Below are positions 8,895 to 20,500 of a stretch of 64,000 nt of DNA, piece by piece. A program made the translations under genes and the position numbers. The notes under the pieces are model-generated. The model made no database searches. It was given only the letters and a program-made list of their open reading frames with translations, and was not told the DNA's origin. Origin of the DNA: Saussurea involucrata (lineage: Eukaryota > Streptophyta > Magnoliopsida > Asterales > Asteraceae); the NCBI GenBank assembly GCA_033807775.1, contig CM066313.1, positions 89,289,484-89,353,483 of the forward strand. The letters are read 5' to 3'. Within the stretch, counting starts at the first letter, position 1, and the number at the start of each line of letters is the position of its first letter.

Positions 8895-11309
8895 TGTAAC
8901 GTCCCAAAAATTACAAGGAAATTTAAAAATTTTAAAACATCCATTTCATTATAAAACAACCATAATCTAGTAACTCATGTCTTAAATGAAATTAACGTCG
9001 TTGACTCAAATCGTCAACAAAGTTTATGCAGCGAAAAATTATATAATTAAATTCAAAGGGTTCGAAAGTGAAAATTTAACAATCTTTGATACTCTGCGCT
9101 TGATGTGTGTACGGTCACGCCCGACTGCCGCCCGCACCTGAAATCACAACATATTGGGAAGGGGTAAGCTATAACGCTTAGTGAATCCAACCACACACGT
9201 AGGTAGCAACCCCACGCACATCGCTAACACCATAGATACAAGCCACCAATTAATTATTACATAAATACTGACCTCGGTCCCACCGAGTACACCAATTATA
9301 TTAATACAAGCTCAGTCCCACCGAGCCCTCGGTCCCACCGAGTAAAGGTAATTGTACTAGCTCAGTCCCACCGAGCCCTCGGTCCCACCGAGCCCCTCAG
9401 TCCCACCGAGGTGTACACACGCATAAATATTCCACATAAGAATTCAACAAATCGTAACCAATTATCACATCCCAATTAATTCATGTAAGCACATAAATAC
9501 ACGTAATAACACGTAACACCCAAAAACAACATGCATGAAATTCCTAACTACGTGGTGAGAGAACTCACCTCAAGGCTAAGCAATGTGCTCACGAATCGCA
9601 ACACCAACACGGCAATCTTCTTCACTTTTTCCCACCTAAATACGTATAAAAAGTCAAAGGAAAGTCCCGACCCATAACACGTTTACTAGCTTTCAAAAGA
9701 CTAAATATTCCAGCTTTTTATTTAAAAATACGGGTCTGTTCGGGACCTGTTTTACCCCCTTAAAACTCATAAATACAGAAATCAAAATCCATAATTACGA
9801 AGTTCTAAGTCTTACGATTTCAGGGACGTATTGCACGCGTCCTAACGATTTTTCTATAATTTACTATGGACTTTACAAGAATGATTCGCAGAACAGCGAA
9901 CAACCGGACCTTTCAGTACAACATGGCAACTTCGCCCTAGCTATGGTCCGAACTGGTCTTTCCGCAAAACAGAGGAAACTTAATAGACTCCGAAACGAAA
10001 CTTTTAGCACCAGTCCCATCCCAAACCGACATTCCAAGCAAAAGTTATGCATAAAACAAAACAGGGACAGAAAGCTGGAAGTTTTTCGGACCAGGCTGTA
10101 TAAACAGTCCCATACGGCCCAGCTACAAGCTTAAACAGATTTTCGGCAAAACACGAAAAACTTTCCTGACTCGATTAGTGAACTTCGACCACCGATTTCA
10201 TTTCAATCCGAGCTACGAGTAAAGAGTTACGGCCACGACAAAACAGTGGCAGAAAATCGTCATTCACATAAAATGACAACTCACCAAACTTGCGACCACT
10301 TTTTCACCTAGCTAGAGGCTGAACCAGTTTTCCGCTAGAACACGGAAAACGTGACCGACCCCGAACTTGAACCGTGGGTGCCAGTTTCGGCTCAATTGGA
10401 GTTATGACGGAAAAGTTATGGCCGTCGCAAAAACAGTGACTGAACAATTATTCACATGAAATGATGATTATAAAGAAAACGACGGTTTTATCGAATCGGC
10501 TTAATCGATCAAGTCACGACTTAAAGGGCTCTATGATTATTAACAGGTCACAGCCACGCACCACCCACTGCCACCTCCGGCAGTGGTGGTCGCCGGTGGC
10601 GGCCCTTCGACGAAACACATAAAACGAGCCGCAAACCACCGTGAAATCCCTACCCTCTCGATCACCTCACCGCATGCACATATATGACTCACACCACCAC
10701 CACCCGACACCCAGCCACCACAGTGGCGGCGCTGCCGCTGCCCTTTCGCCGGAAACCAAAAACGAAAACAGAATGTAACGAGAACCATACCTTACAACGA
10801 CGACCCGCAACCGTGCCTGAAATCCCTTCTTCTCGACCTCTCCAACGAAGGACGTTGACACCGGTGGTTCTCCGGCGACCGTGGCGGCGTTTCTCCGGCG
10901 ACTTCTCTCTCTCACGTTTTCTTCCTCTCTCGGCTTCTCACACTCACGATCACACTCTCTCGGCCAAAAGAACCAATGAAGAAAAGGAAACAAACCAAAA
11001 ACCAAAAGGGGCTATTTGTCGACGCCGTTTGGAAACCGACGAGAAGAGGAAGAGGGGGGGTCGGTCCCCCTTTCCTTAGCCGTTCAACCCACTAAACACC
11101 CCTCATTTTCCCATTAACCCCTCCTTGATCCCGCCCTTGGCATTTCCGGTCCCTGGTTTTTCGTCATAAACAAAAAGATAAGCAAGGTTGCCACGTGTAA
11201 CATTCGAGGTCCCTCCCTTGACAACTTCCGTTAATTAATCACACTTTAAACGATAATAAAATGAATACCTTAAGAATTTTTAAAACCATACCGGGACACG
11301 GGCTTTACA
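8895..11309 (-). repeat. Gypsy-A middle LTR
   Basis: A 2415-bp LTR, TGTAAAGCCC to GGGACGTTACA on the minus strand. It is nearly identical to 28597-31032. It holds six hairpin units (9273-9410) and a GC-rich CCACCG tract near 10560-10900. A short G run near 11055 (seven bases) is far longer in the other LTR. Open frames inside (for example 10540-11079) are low-complexity and not credible genes. Confidence 0.92.
9273..9410. repeat. Array of six CTCRGTCCCACCGAG hairpins in the Gypsy-A LTR
   Basis: Six 15-bp units lie at 9273, 9311, 9328, 9361, 9378 and 9396. The CTCGGT form pairs perfectly with ACCGAG around a CCC loop; the alternate CTCAGT form has one mismatch. The same array is in the other LTR at 28975-29112. 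Confidence 0.9.
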
Positions 11310-11323
11310 ACTCTCCCCCGCTT
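11310..11323 (-). other. Gypsy-A polypurine tract
   Basis: AAGCGGGGGAGAGT on the minus strand, directly before the LTR start at 11309. It is the plus-strand primer for the complete Gypsy-A copy. Confidence 0.85.
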
Positions 11324-11326
11324 GAA

Positions 11327-12643
11327 TTAGACTTCGTCCCCGAAGTCTACACCCGCAAACAGCTCCGGATAATTCTCTCGCATCTCCGCTTCAGGTTCCC
11401 AAGTCCACTCGGAACCCTTTCGGTGTCTCCATTGAACCTTCACCAAACCAACGACCTTGTTCCGCGAGGTTCTCGTCCTCTTGTCAAGAATAGCAACTGG
11501 CTTTTCCACGTAATTAAGCCGCTCGTCGATCTGAATATCTTCGAGCGGTACTACTGCAGACTCATCCATCACACACTTCCGCAATTGCGAAACGTGGAAG
11601 GTGTTGTGAATCAAGTTCAGTTCCTCCGGTAGCTCCAACCGGTAAGCCACTTTCCCCACGCGGGCGATGATCCGGTAAGGCCCAATATAACGAGGCCCTA
11701 GCTTCCCCCGCTTACGAAACCGGATCACCCCTTTCCAGGGTGAAACCTTCAACAATACATAATCACCCACCTGAAACTCCAAGTCGGATCGCCTTTTGTC
11801 GGCGTAGCTCTTCTGCCGACTCTGTGCAGTAACCAAACGGCCCTGTACCATTTGAATTGTCTCGGTCGTCTTCAACACGATGTCAGTACTCCCTAACACC
11901 CGATGCCCAACCTCGCCCCAACAAACGGGCGTCCTGCATTTTCTACCGTACAACAACTCGTATGGCGGCATGCCAATACTAGAGTGGTAGCTGTTGTTGT
12001 AGGAAAATTCCGCCAAAGGTAGGTACTGATCCCAACTACCTCCAAAATCGATGACACAAGCTCGAAGCATATCCTCAAGGGTCTGAATGGTTCGCTCGCT
12101 CTGTCCGTCCGTCTGTGGATGAAAGGCCGTGCTAAAGTGTAACCGTGTACCCATCTCCGACTGGAACTTCTCCCAAAACCGAGAGGTAAAACGAGTATCC
12201 CTGTCGGAGACAATCGAAACTGGCACCCCGTGCCTGGCCACGATCTCACGCACAAACACCTCCGCAAGCTTCTCCGCCGAGGAGCTCTCCCTGATGGCCA
12301 AGAAGTGTGCACTCTTGGTCAGACGGTCAACGATCACCCAAATGGCATCGTTCCCACGGGGAGTCCTTGGGAGTTTCGTTATGAAGTCCATGGTAATCTC
12401 TTCCCATTTCCAAACCGGGACCTCCAACGGTTGCAATTTCCCATGAGGTCGTTGATGTTCCGCTTTGACCTTCCGACATGTCATACATACCTCAACACAT
12501 CTAGCAACATCCCGCTTCATGCCGGGCCACCAGTAACCTTCGCGCAAGTCCCTGTACATCTTTGTAGCCCCCGGGTGAATCGAGAACTTGGACTTATGCG
12601 CCTCATCCATTAGTACCTGCCGGTTCCCACCGATGAATGGAAC
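11327..12643 (-). pseudogene. Gypsy-A integrase with GPY motif and chromodomain-like tail
   Basis: This part of pol inserts the element cDNA into chromatin. It shows the zinc-binding region (H-K-S-K-F-S-I-H, then C-M-T-C), the catalytic core (first Asp in T-M-D-F-I-T-K-L-P, second in S-D-R-D-T-R-F-T, Glu in G-Q-S-E-R-T-I-Q-T), the GPF/Y motif (L-G-P-R-Y-I-G-P-Y-R-I) and a tail (V-K-V-Q-W-R-H...W-T-W-E-P-E...E-N-Y-P-E-L-F) matching the degenerate chromodomain of Tekay-type chromoviruses. It ends V-D-F-G-D-E-V, then stop. A single in-frame TAG (12644-12646, probably from TGG) separates it from RNase H in the same frame. Otherwise the frame is intact. Confidence 0.9.
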
Positions 12644-12646
12644 CTA

Positions 12647-13846
12647 AACCCTACCATGTCGAGTTAACAATCCCCGACTATCACGAACAAAATTCGAGAT
12701 TTCCCCCGACACTCTTTCCCGCTTTGCATTTTCCTCCAAGACAGCCACCTCTTGAGCGATTCCTATCGACTCCAGGATAGGTGTAACCACTGTCAATCGC
12801 TGACAATAACCCCTCAGTGGCTCACCGACCGGATGTCGGCTGAGTGCGTCCGCGACCACGTTCGCCTTATCCGGGTGGTAAAGTATCTCGCAGTCATAAT
12901 CCTTAACCACATCGAGCCACCTTCGCTGACGCATATTAAGGTTCTGCTGATCCATCAAGTACTTGAGGCTCTTATGGTCAGTGTAGATCGTACACTTGAC
13001 ACCATAGAGATAGTGCCTCCAAATTTTAAGGGCAAACACTACCGCTCCCAACTCTAGGTCATGAGTCGGGTAATTTGCTTCGTGAGGCTTCAGCTGTCTA
13101 GAGGCGTAGGCTATGACCTTGCCGCGCTGCATAAGCACGTCACCCAAACCCTGATGTGAGGCGTCACAATATACTACCAAATCCTCCATGCCCTCGGGCA
13201 AGGTTAACACAGGAGCCTCACACAACCGCCTGCGTAGCTCCTCGAACGCCTTCTGTTGTTCCTCACCCCAACTGAAAGCTGCAGATTTCTTTGTCAATCG
13301 CGTCATGGGTAACGCGATCTTAGAGAAATCCTGAATAAACCTTCGATAATACCCCGCTAATCCCAGAAAGCTTCGCACCTCAGTAGGAGTCTTCGGCACC
13401 TCCCACCGCATCACAGCTGCAATCTTAGCTGGGTCAACCATAATACCATCCTGATTCACGACATGTCCTAGGAACTGGACCTCTCATAACCAGAATTCGC
13501 ACTTGGAAAACTTAGCGTATAACTTCTCTCGCCTCAATACTTCCAACACTTCTCGAAGATGCATCTCGTGCTCCTCCTTGGTCTTCGAATACACCAGAAT
13601 GTCATCGATGAACACAATCACCGAACGGTCCAACATCGGACTACACACTCGGTTCATGAGGTCCATGAACGCTGCAGGTGCATTGGTGAGTCCAAAAGGC
13701 ATCACCACAAACTCGTAATGACCGTATCGCGTACGAAAAGCCGTCTTTTCCGTGTCCTCACTCCTGACCCGCATCTGGTGGTACCCCGACCGTAGATCAA
13801 TCTTGGAGAACCATGAGGCCCCCTGAAGCTGTTCGAACAAATCGTC
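12647..13846 (-). pseudogene. Gypsy-A reverse transcriptase (most) and RNase H
   Basis: Continues the polyprotein broken by Copia-A. Reverse transcriptase shows W-F-S-K-I-D-L-R-S-G-Y-H-Q, V-M-P-F-G-L-T-N-A-P and the catalytic F-I-D-D-I-L-V-Y-S. RNase H shows Y-C-D-A-S, the downstream L-E-L and Y-T-D-H-K-S, and D-A-L-S-R-H. One in-frame TGA (13484-13486, where an arginine CGA is expected) interrupts the reading. The frame is otherwise open, so a single intact parent existed recently. Confidence 0.9.
13842..13846. repeat. Left target-site duplication (TCGTC) of Copia-A
   Basis: TCGTC precedes TGTTGGGTCACT at 13847 and follows GGGACCAACA at 25757 (copy 25758-25762). Removing the insert rejoins the Gypsy-A reverse transcriptase at I-D-D. 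Confidence 0.93.
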
Positions 13847-14826
13847 TGTTGGGTCACTTAGATTTGAAGATGACCTCAGTCTCTCAATTTCACAGTTCAT
13901 ACTTAGAATAATTTTTAGGTTCTTTACAAGCAGTTTAATTGTATAAAAATGTTCGGTGAAGTCGAAGATCAACCGAAGAAACAAAGTAGAAGTATATCTT
14001 CAAAGCGGATTGAAGATAGAATTCTCAACCAAAGATTAAGCTGCTACTTGAAGACTTTTCCTAAAGTCTTAGCCAGGTCACTTGAAGATTTTGAAGAAGC
14101 AAAATTTTGAAGAAGATGAAATGTTAGGCAAGATTTTGAAGAAGCAAAACTTTGAAGAAGATCACAATCTTGAAGACAATATCTTCGGCAAGATCTTTGA
14201 AGAGGATAACATGTTAGGCAAAATACATGTTAGGAACATCTTCGGCAAAGAAATTTTAGCAGGTATATTAACTTTATCTGCAGAATATATTCAGGATATC
14301 TTGCATTGACAGAGACATCATCCTAAGATCAGAAAAAGGTTTTTTGGACTTCTTATCTTCTTCAAGAAACATCAGCTTCAACAAGCAGGTCAACGCTTGA
14401 AGACAAAAGTGAAAAGACAAAATCACTTTTCAGAAGACTGCTTCCGTTCTGCCTTCCAAGCCCTCCTTGACAAGTGTCCATTGCATTTATTGCATGAGGC
14501 ACTATAAAAGAAGATCATCTTCATCCTTGCAACTCACCAGTTTACAAACTCTCTCAAGCTTTCAAGTGCTGGTGCATTACTCTCTCTCAGAAGTTCATTT
14601 GTTTTCTAAGTGTTTTACAACTGTTCTTATTCTCTGTGTGACTTTGTGTTAGATTGTTTAAGCAGATTTTATCTGTTTTGTTCCGCAACAATCTTTAAGT
14701 TTTCTATGTGTAATTCTTGATTTTAAATCAATAAAGAATTAATTAAGTGAAAAAATTTGTGTATTGTATTCAACCCCCCTTCTACAATACTTGTTTACCA
14801 TTGCTAATCCATAGCTGGGACCAACA
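13847..14826 (+). repeat. Copia-A 5' LTR
   Basis: A 980-bp LTR, TGTTGGGTCA to GGGACCAACA. It contains tandem GAAGATGAAATGTTAGGCAA-type units (about 14070-14240), a TATA-like CACTATAAAAG near 14502 and a polyadenylation-like AATAAAGAATTAAT near 14729. The downstream LTR has one extra 29-bp unit. Confidence 0.93.
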
Positions 14827-14828
14827 AG

Positions 14829-14840
14829 TGGTATCAGAGC
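14829..14840 (+). other. Copia-A primer binding site
   Basis: TGGTATCAGAGC, complementary to the 3' end of initiator tRNA-Met, two bases after the LTR. Normal for Sireviruses. Confidence 0.92.
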
Positions 14841-14877
14841 GGGTCAGTTTAATCTAATAAACTTGATCTGATCTGCA

Positions 14878-17490
14878 ATGGCTTCATCTTCTACCTTGAA
14901 CAATGTTTCTTCTCAAAACTCTACTGCTAATGCTGGATCATACGACAATGGCTCCATAGCCAAACCACCAAAGTTTAACCCCAATAACTTCTCTTTGTGG
15001 AAAAGTCGTATGATGCTCTTTCTAGAAGGAGTTGACAGCAGATATCCTACTATACTCCATGAAGGACCTATTGTCCCAAGAGTTTGGGATCGTTATAATG
15101 CCAAAAATAAAGATGAGGATGGTGACGATTCTTCTTCTGATGAGGAAGAACGAACACCAGCTACTGGGAGATACATTGTAAAGGACCCCAGTAAGTACAC
15201 TGATGAAGACAAGCGTCTTGTAGCTCTTGACACTAAAGTCAGAGCCATCATTGCCCTCTCTTTGCCCGATGAAGTTTATCACTCTCTTGTAAACTTTTCT
15301 ACTGCTAAATAAATGTGGTCTACTCTGTGTGTTCTTTATGAAGGAACCTCTGAAGTGAAAAAGAGCAGAAAAATCGCTCTTGTTAGAAAATATGAACTGT
15401 TTGCTCATGAAAAAGGAGAATCGCTTTCTGACTACTATAACCGTTTTAACAGCCTGCTTAATGATCTTAAGCTGTTGGGTCGCATTTATGACAATGAGGA
15501 AGTCTTATGCAAATTTATGGATTGTCTTCCTGAGTTCTGGGAAAACATCTGCACATGCATTAAGACAACCAAGGATCTTGATCATATGCCTCTCACAGCT
15601 CTTTACGGTACTCTCTTTAACTTTGAGCAAACCAAGCTCCAAAGGAAGTCTGTCATTAAAGATATCAAAAGCTCTTCCCTAGCTCTTGTGAGTGACTCTT
15701 CCAAAAGATCTGTGTGCATTCCTAGAATTACATATCCCTCTGATTCTGACCATGATAGTCAGGAAGATACCAATGATCATTCGGAGGCATATCTTAGTGA
15801 TGCTGATGATGAAGGTGAGGAAACCCCCGTTGACCAACTGATAGATGGCATAGCCATGCTTGCAGGTTACTCTAAACCTAGATCCCGTTTCTCTTCTAGT
15901 AAATCTAAATTTTCTAGAAAATCTTCTCAAAATTTCCCCAAGCACTCTTCAACTGATAAATCAAATGAGGAATGCTTTAAATGTGGGAAGAAAGGTCACT
16001 TTGCCTCTGAATGCAGAAGCAAGCTTTCTGAAAAATCAAAGAACTCTTTATCCAGTCGTCCCTTTTCAAAATCTAACAGATCCAGACTCGATTCAAATCA
16101 CTCCTCTTCTCAAAGATCTAGCCAACCTGGTTCCTCTGTGAACTCTGACCGTGCTGAAAAGTACAAGGCTAAATACAAAAGAGAAAAGGAGAGAAATGAA
16201 CTTCTTTCCAAAAAGGGAACGGGTCTGCTGGCTGAGTATCATGACTTGGTAGATGAACCCACATCTGACAGTGATAAGGACATGGCCAATATTTGTTTCA
16301 TGGCAAAGATTGATGACATCAATGACTGTGAGGAAACTCCTTCCACTCTTGCTCTAGTCTCGACAGGATGCTCTTCCTCATCCACTCAGGTACACCCCTT
16401 TCACTCTCTTACTGATGCTGAAAAGATTGAAGCATTTGACTCTTTAACTGTTGACTTCCATGATGCTAAAGATGCTAAGAAAAAGGCAAATGCTCAGATA
16501 AAATCTCTTTCCTCTCAACTTCAAATCTGTCTTTCTCAACTAAAACATTTTGACAAAATCAAAGCTGAGCTTGAAGATCTGAAAACCATAAACTTCACAC
16601 TTGCTAAAGAGAAAAATAAGTTGTTCAAAAGACTTAAAGAGGAACAAGAAACTGTGAAAAAATGGACTAACTCTTCTAAAAATTTAGAAAAGATTTTTAA
16701 AGACCAAATAAACTGTGGTGACAAATCTGGTCTTGGCTTTGGCAAAATGGACATTGACTCTTCCTCAACTGTTCATGCTTCTACTTCCCTTGTGCCTCCT
16801 CCACTCAATGAGTCCTCTGAACTCCACTCAAGTGATACTCATTCAATGAACTCTGTTGATCCTTCTGAAGTCTTAAAGCTTGGGATGTTCATAAAAGCTA
16901 AAGGTGATGCCTCAACTTCTGAAGTTGAAGAAGCCCAAGGCTCTAATGACCCTCCTCAACCTGTTCATGAGCTGATGAAATCCCTACACATAGATGAAGC
17001 CTCTTCCTCTGAACCTAAGCCTTCAAAGATCCTAAAGAGAGAACCTCAACCTCTTCAAAACAGATTTTCCACTTCTGACAAAGGAAAATCAGTCGTCGAG
17101 TTCCATCCCAAAAGAAAAACTCCAAAGAAATATTCTGGTAACTCTTCCATCTTTCCCATTCCTCGATCCGTGCTTTTGAAAAAGTCAGATTCAAAAGAAT
17201 CCTGTCACTCACCAACCCTCATACCTTACAAAGGAATCCTAGGAACCACACCTCTTGGCTCATCCTCTTCGGCCAAGATCATAAAAATCAATGCGAAAGG
17301 TCAAAACAAGGACAGTGGTAATAATGTTAAAAAGGTTTTTATCTATAGAAAATGCTATAACTGTGGTGACACTTTTCATATGGCTAAAGATTGTCCTCTT
17401 GAGAGAATGGACAGGAACTCATCTAAAGATCTCTCTGTTTCTTCTTCTCACCCAAAAGGACCCATATCCAAATGGGTACCAAAGAACTAA
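14878..17490 (+). pseudogene. Copia-A gag (one nonsense codon)
   Basis: Encodes the capsid/nucleocapsid polyprotein. The N-terminal part (P-P-K-F-N-P-N-N-F-S-L-W-K-S) and the UBN2-type gag domain (L-S-D-Y-Y-N-R-F-N-S-L-L-N-D-L) are clear. A zinc knuckle CFKCGKKGHFASEC lies near 15975-16012. After position 16390 come a lysine/glutamate-rich coiled-coil region and a second knuckle CYNCGDTFHMAKDC (about 17353-17394), ending K-W-V-P-K-N stop. One TAA (15310-15312) replaces the expected Glu before M-W-S-T-L; everything else is open in one frame. Pol is in a different frame starting at 17502. A predicted intron (16390-17507) would remove the coiled coil and second knuckle and join gag to pol in frame. 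Confidence 0.88.
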
Positions 17491-17507
17491 TTCTTCTGTG
17501 ACTGCAG
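16390..17507 (+). other. Putative 1118-nt alternative intron joining gag to pol in Copia-A
   Basis: Donor CAG|GTACAC at 16390. The acceptor is CTAAT (17487-17491), then a T-rich stretch, then TGCAG|GT (AG at 17506-17507). The length is not a multiple of three, and removal converts the gag frame exactly into the pol frame: S-S-S-T-Q joined to V-Y-G-H-Q-Q-I-W-Y-L-D-S-G-C. The related Copia-B reads S-T-S-Y-S-Q-V-F-E-H-H-Q-I-W-Y-L-D-S-G-C with no segment between (junction at 42058/42059). The gag stop codon overlaps the branch-site-like CTAAT. Both ends carry CAGGT, so a deletion at microhomology in Copia-B is an alternative reading. No RNA evidence is available. Confidence 0.6.
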
Positions 17508-20500
17508 GTTTATGGACATCAACAGATCTGGTATCTGGATAGTGGATGTTCACGTCATATGACTGGAAACATATCTCTTCTTGTTAACTTCGTGTCGGCT
17601 AAAGGTCCATCTGTTATCTTTGGCGATAATTCTCGTGGCAGCACTAAAGGCTACGGAACTCTCTCCAATGGTTCTGTCACCTTTAATAAAGTAGCGTGCG
17701 TTGAAGGCTTGATGCACAACCTCTTGAGCATAAGCCAGCTGTGTGATCTCGGTTATAAAGTAATCTTTGAACTATCCATTTGCACGGTGGTTGACAAAGA
17801 CTTGAAAGCTGTACTTTCCGGGTACCGAAAAGAAAATGTCTATGTTATAGACATGGGACAGAGTTCATCTTCTGAAACAAACATCTGCTTTGTCTCTGAA
17901 AACTCTGCTAAAATCAGTTGGCTCTGGCACAAGCGTCTCTCTCACCTCAACTTCAAAACCTTGAACTCTCTCTCCTCTAAAGAGCTCGTATCTGGAATGC
18001 CAAAGCTGACCTTTGTGAAAGAAAAGCTGTGTGCTGCTTGTGAGAAGGGAAAGCTCACAAAATCTTCATTCAAGTCCAAGCAATGCTTCTCCATTTCTCA
18101 ACCTCTTCAGATGCTGCACATGGATCTGTGTGGACCAGTCAGCACTCCAAGCCTAGGTGGAAGAAGGTACATTCTTGTTATTATTGATGAATTTACACGC
18201 TATACTTGGGTAATTTTTCTCAGGTACAAAAGTGATGCTTATGAAGAAATCATAAAGTTCATCAAAAGATCTGAAGTGATGAATGGGCAGCTGGTGAGAT
18301 CTGTGAGAAGTGACAACGACACTGAATTCAAAAACAGTGTGTTGGATGACTTCTTCAATGAAAAGGGCATATCTCAGAACTTTTCGGCTGTTCGGACTCC
18401 ACAACAAAATGGTGTGGTAGAGAGAAAGAACAGGACGCTGTGTGAAGCTGCCAGATCCATGCTGAGTGAATCTCACCTACCGACCTACTTTTGGGCTGAA
18501 GCAATTAATACTGCATGCTTTACCCAGAATAGGTCCATCATTGTAAAAAGGCATAATAAGACTCCCTATGAAGTCTTTTATGGTAGAAAACCAAACATCA
18601 GTTTTCTTCATGTCTTTGGGTGTGTCTGCTACATTTTGAATGACAGAGAAAACTTGGGGAAGTTTGATCCTAAAGCAGATGAAGGCATCTTCATGGGTTA
18701 TTCTCTCACCTCCAAAGCATACAGGGTCTACAACCTTCGGAGAAAATGTATTGATGAATCAATACATGTCAAGTTTGATGACCTCAAGGTATCATCTCTC
18801 TCCTCAGATGATGATGAATTAAATAGTTGGATCACCTCTTGCATTGGTGATGCTTCTCCTTCTCCACCTAACCCAACTATTCCCATACCTTCTCCTCAAA
18901 ATCCTACCTCTCAAGATAATAATCCTTCCTCATCCTCACACCCTTCTTCAAACCAAGAAGAAAATCCTCTGCCAATCCAAACGTCCCAAAACCAAAATTC
19001 TCTTCAAAACACCACTCTCTCTCGTCCCTCAAATATTCCTTCTTCATCAAATCCACCCCATACTTCTTCATTCAATCCCCCTGAAGATCTACCCTCCACC
19101 TCTCATCCACAACCTTCCTATCCCCCAGCCTTTCCTCCTGCTATAAAATGGACCAAGGATCATCCAATCGATCAAATAATTGGTGATCAACAGGCTGGTG
19201 TCCAAACCAGAAGAGGAGTAGGCAATATCTGTCTCTATGTAAACTTTTTGTCTCTTATAGAGCCAAAGAAGGTTGAAGAAGCTCTAGTTGATCCATGTTG
19301 GATCACTGCCATGCAAGAAGAATTCTCTCAGTTTGAAAGGAACAAGGTCTGGAGATTGGTTCCTCGTCCTTCCAGAAAAACAATTATCGGAACCAAGTGG
19401 ATCTTCAGAAACAAGATGGATGAAGAAGGCACTGTCATCAGAAATAAAGCCAGACTGGTTGCTCAAGGGTACAGGCAAGAAGAAGGAATTGACTATGATG
19501 AAACATTTGCTCCAGTTGCTAGACTTGAAGCAATCAGAATCTTCCTTGCTCATGCTGCATACAAGAACTTTAGAGTCTTCCAGATGGATGTCAAGAGTGC
19601 CTTCCTAAATGGAGAGCTTGCTGAAGAAGTCTATGTGAAACAACCTCCTGGATTTGAAGATCCCTCTCATCCTGACTATGTGTACAGATTGGATAAGGCT
19701 CTCTATGGCCTTAAACAAGCCCCTCGTGCCTGGTATGACACTCTAGCTGACTTTCTTCTGAAGAACAACTATACTCGAGGTAAGGTTGACAACACTCTTT
19801 TCATCAAGCAAAAATCAGGTAATCTTATTCTTGATCAAGTTTATGTGGATGACATCATTTTTGGTGCCACCAATGAATCACTGTGTGATGAGTTTGCCTC
19901 TCTCATGATGAGCCAATATGAGATGAGCATGATGGGGGAGCTAACATTTTTCTTGGGTCTCCAAGTAAAACAATCTTCTGAAGGTATCTTTATAAACCAA
20001 AGCAAATACATTCGTGATCTTTTGAAAAAGTTTCAATTTGATACCTGCTCTCCCATGAAAACTCCTATGGCACCACCTCTAAAACTTGATGCTGATACAA
20101 ATGGAGAATCTGTTGATATAACCAAGTTTAGAGGTATGATTGGGTCACTTCTTTATCTTACTGCTAGTAGACCTGATATTATGTTTGCTACTTGTCTGTG
20201 TGCGCGTTACCAAGCCAATCCTAAGAAATCTCATATGGATGCGGTTAAACGCATCTTTCGGTATCTGAAAGGTACCATGAATCTGGGTCTTTGGTATCCC
20301 AAAGACTCAGGTTTTGATCTAATGGGCTATTCAGATTCTGACTTTGCAGGATCAAAGATGGATAGAAAGAGCACTACTGGAAGCTGCCAACTCCTTGGTG
20401 GTAAACTTGTTAGTTGGTCTAGCAAGAAGCAGCACTCAGTCTCCACCTCCACGGCTGAAGCTGAATATGTTGCGGCTGGTAGCTGTTGTGCTCAAATACT

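Noticed and set aside
9273..9410. Possible CRISPR-like array (short regularly repeated units)
   Set aside because: Units are 15-bp hairpins with irregular 2-23 bp spacing inside a plant LTR; no cas genes and a eukaryotic setting.
10540..11079. Open frames on both strands in the Gypsy-A LTR (also 30218-30802)
   Set aside because: GC-rich low-complexity LTR sequence; products are Arg/Thr/Pro or Gly/Trp-rich with no domain and overlap each other on opposite strands.
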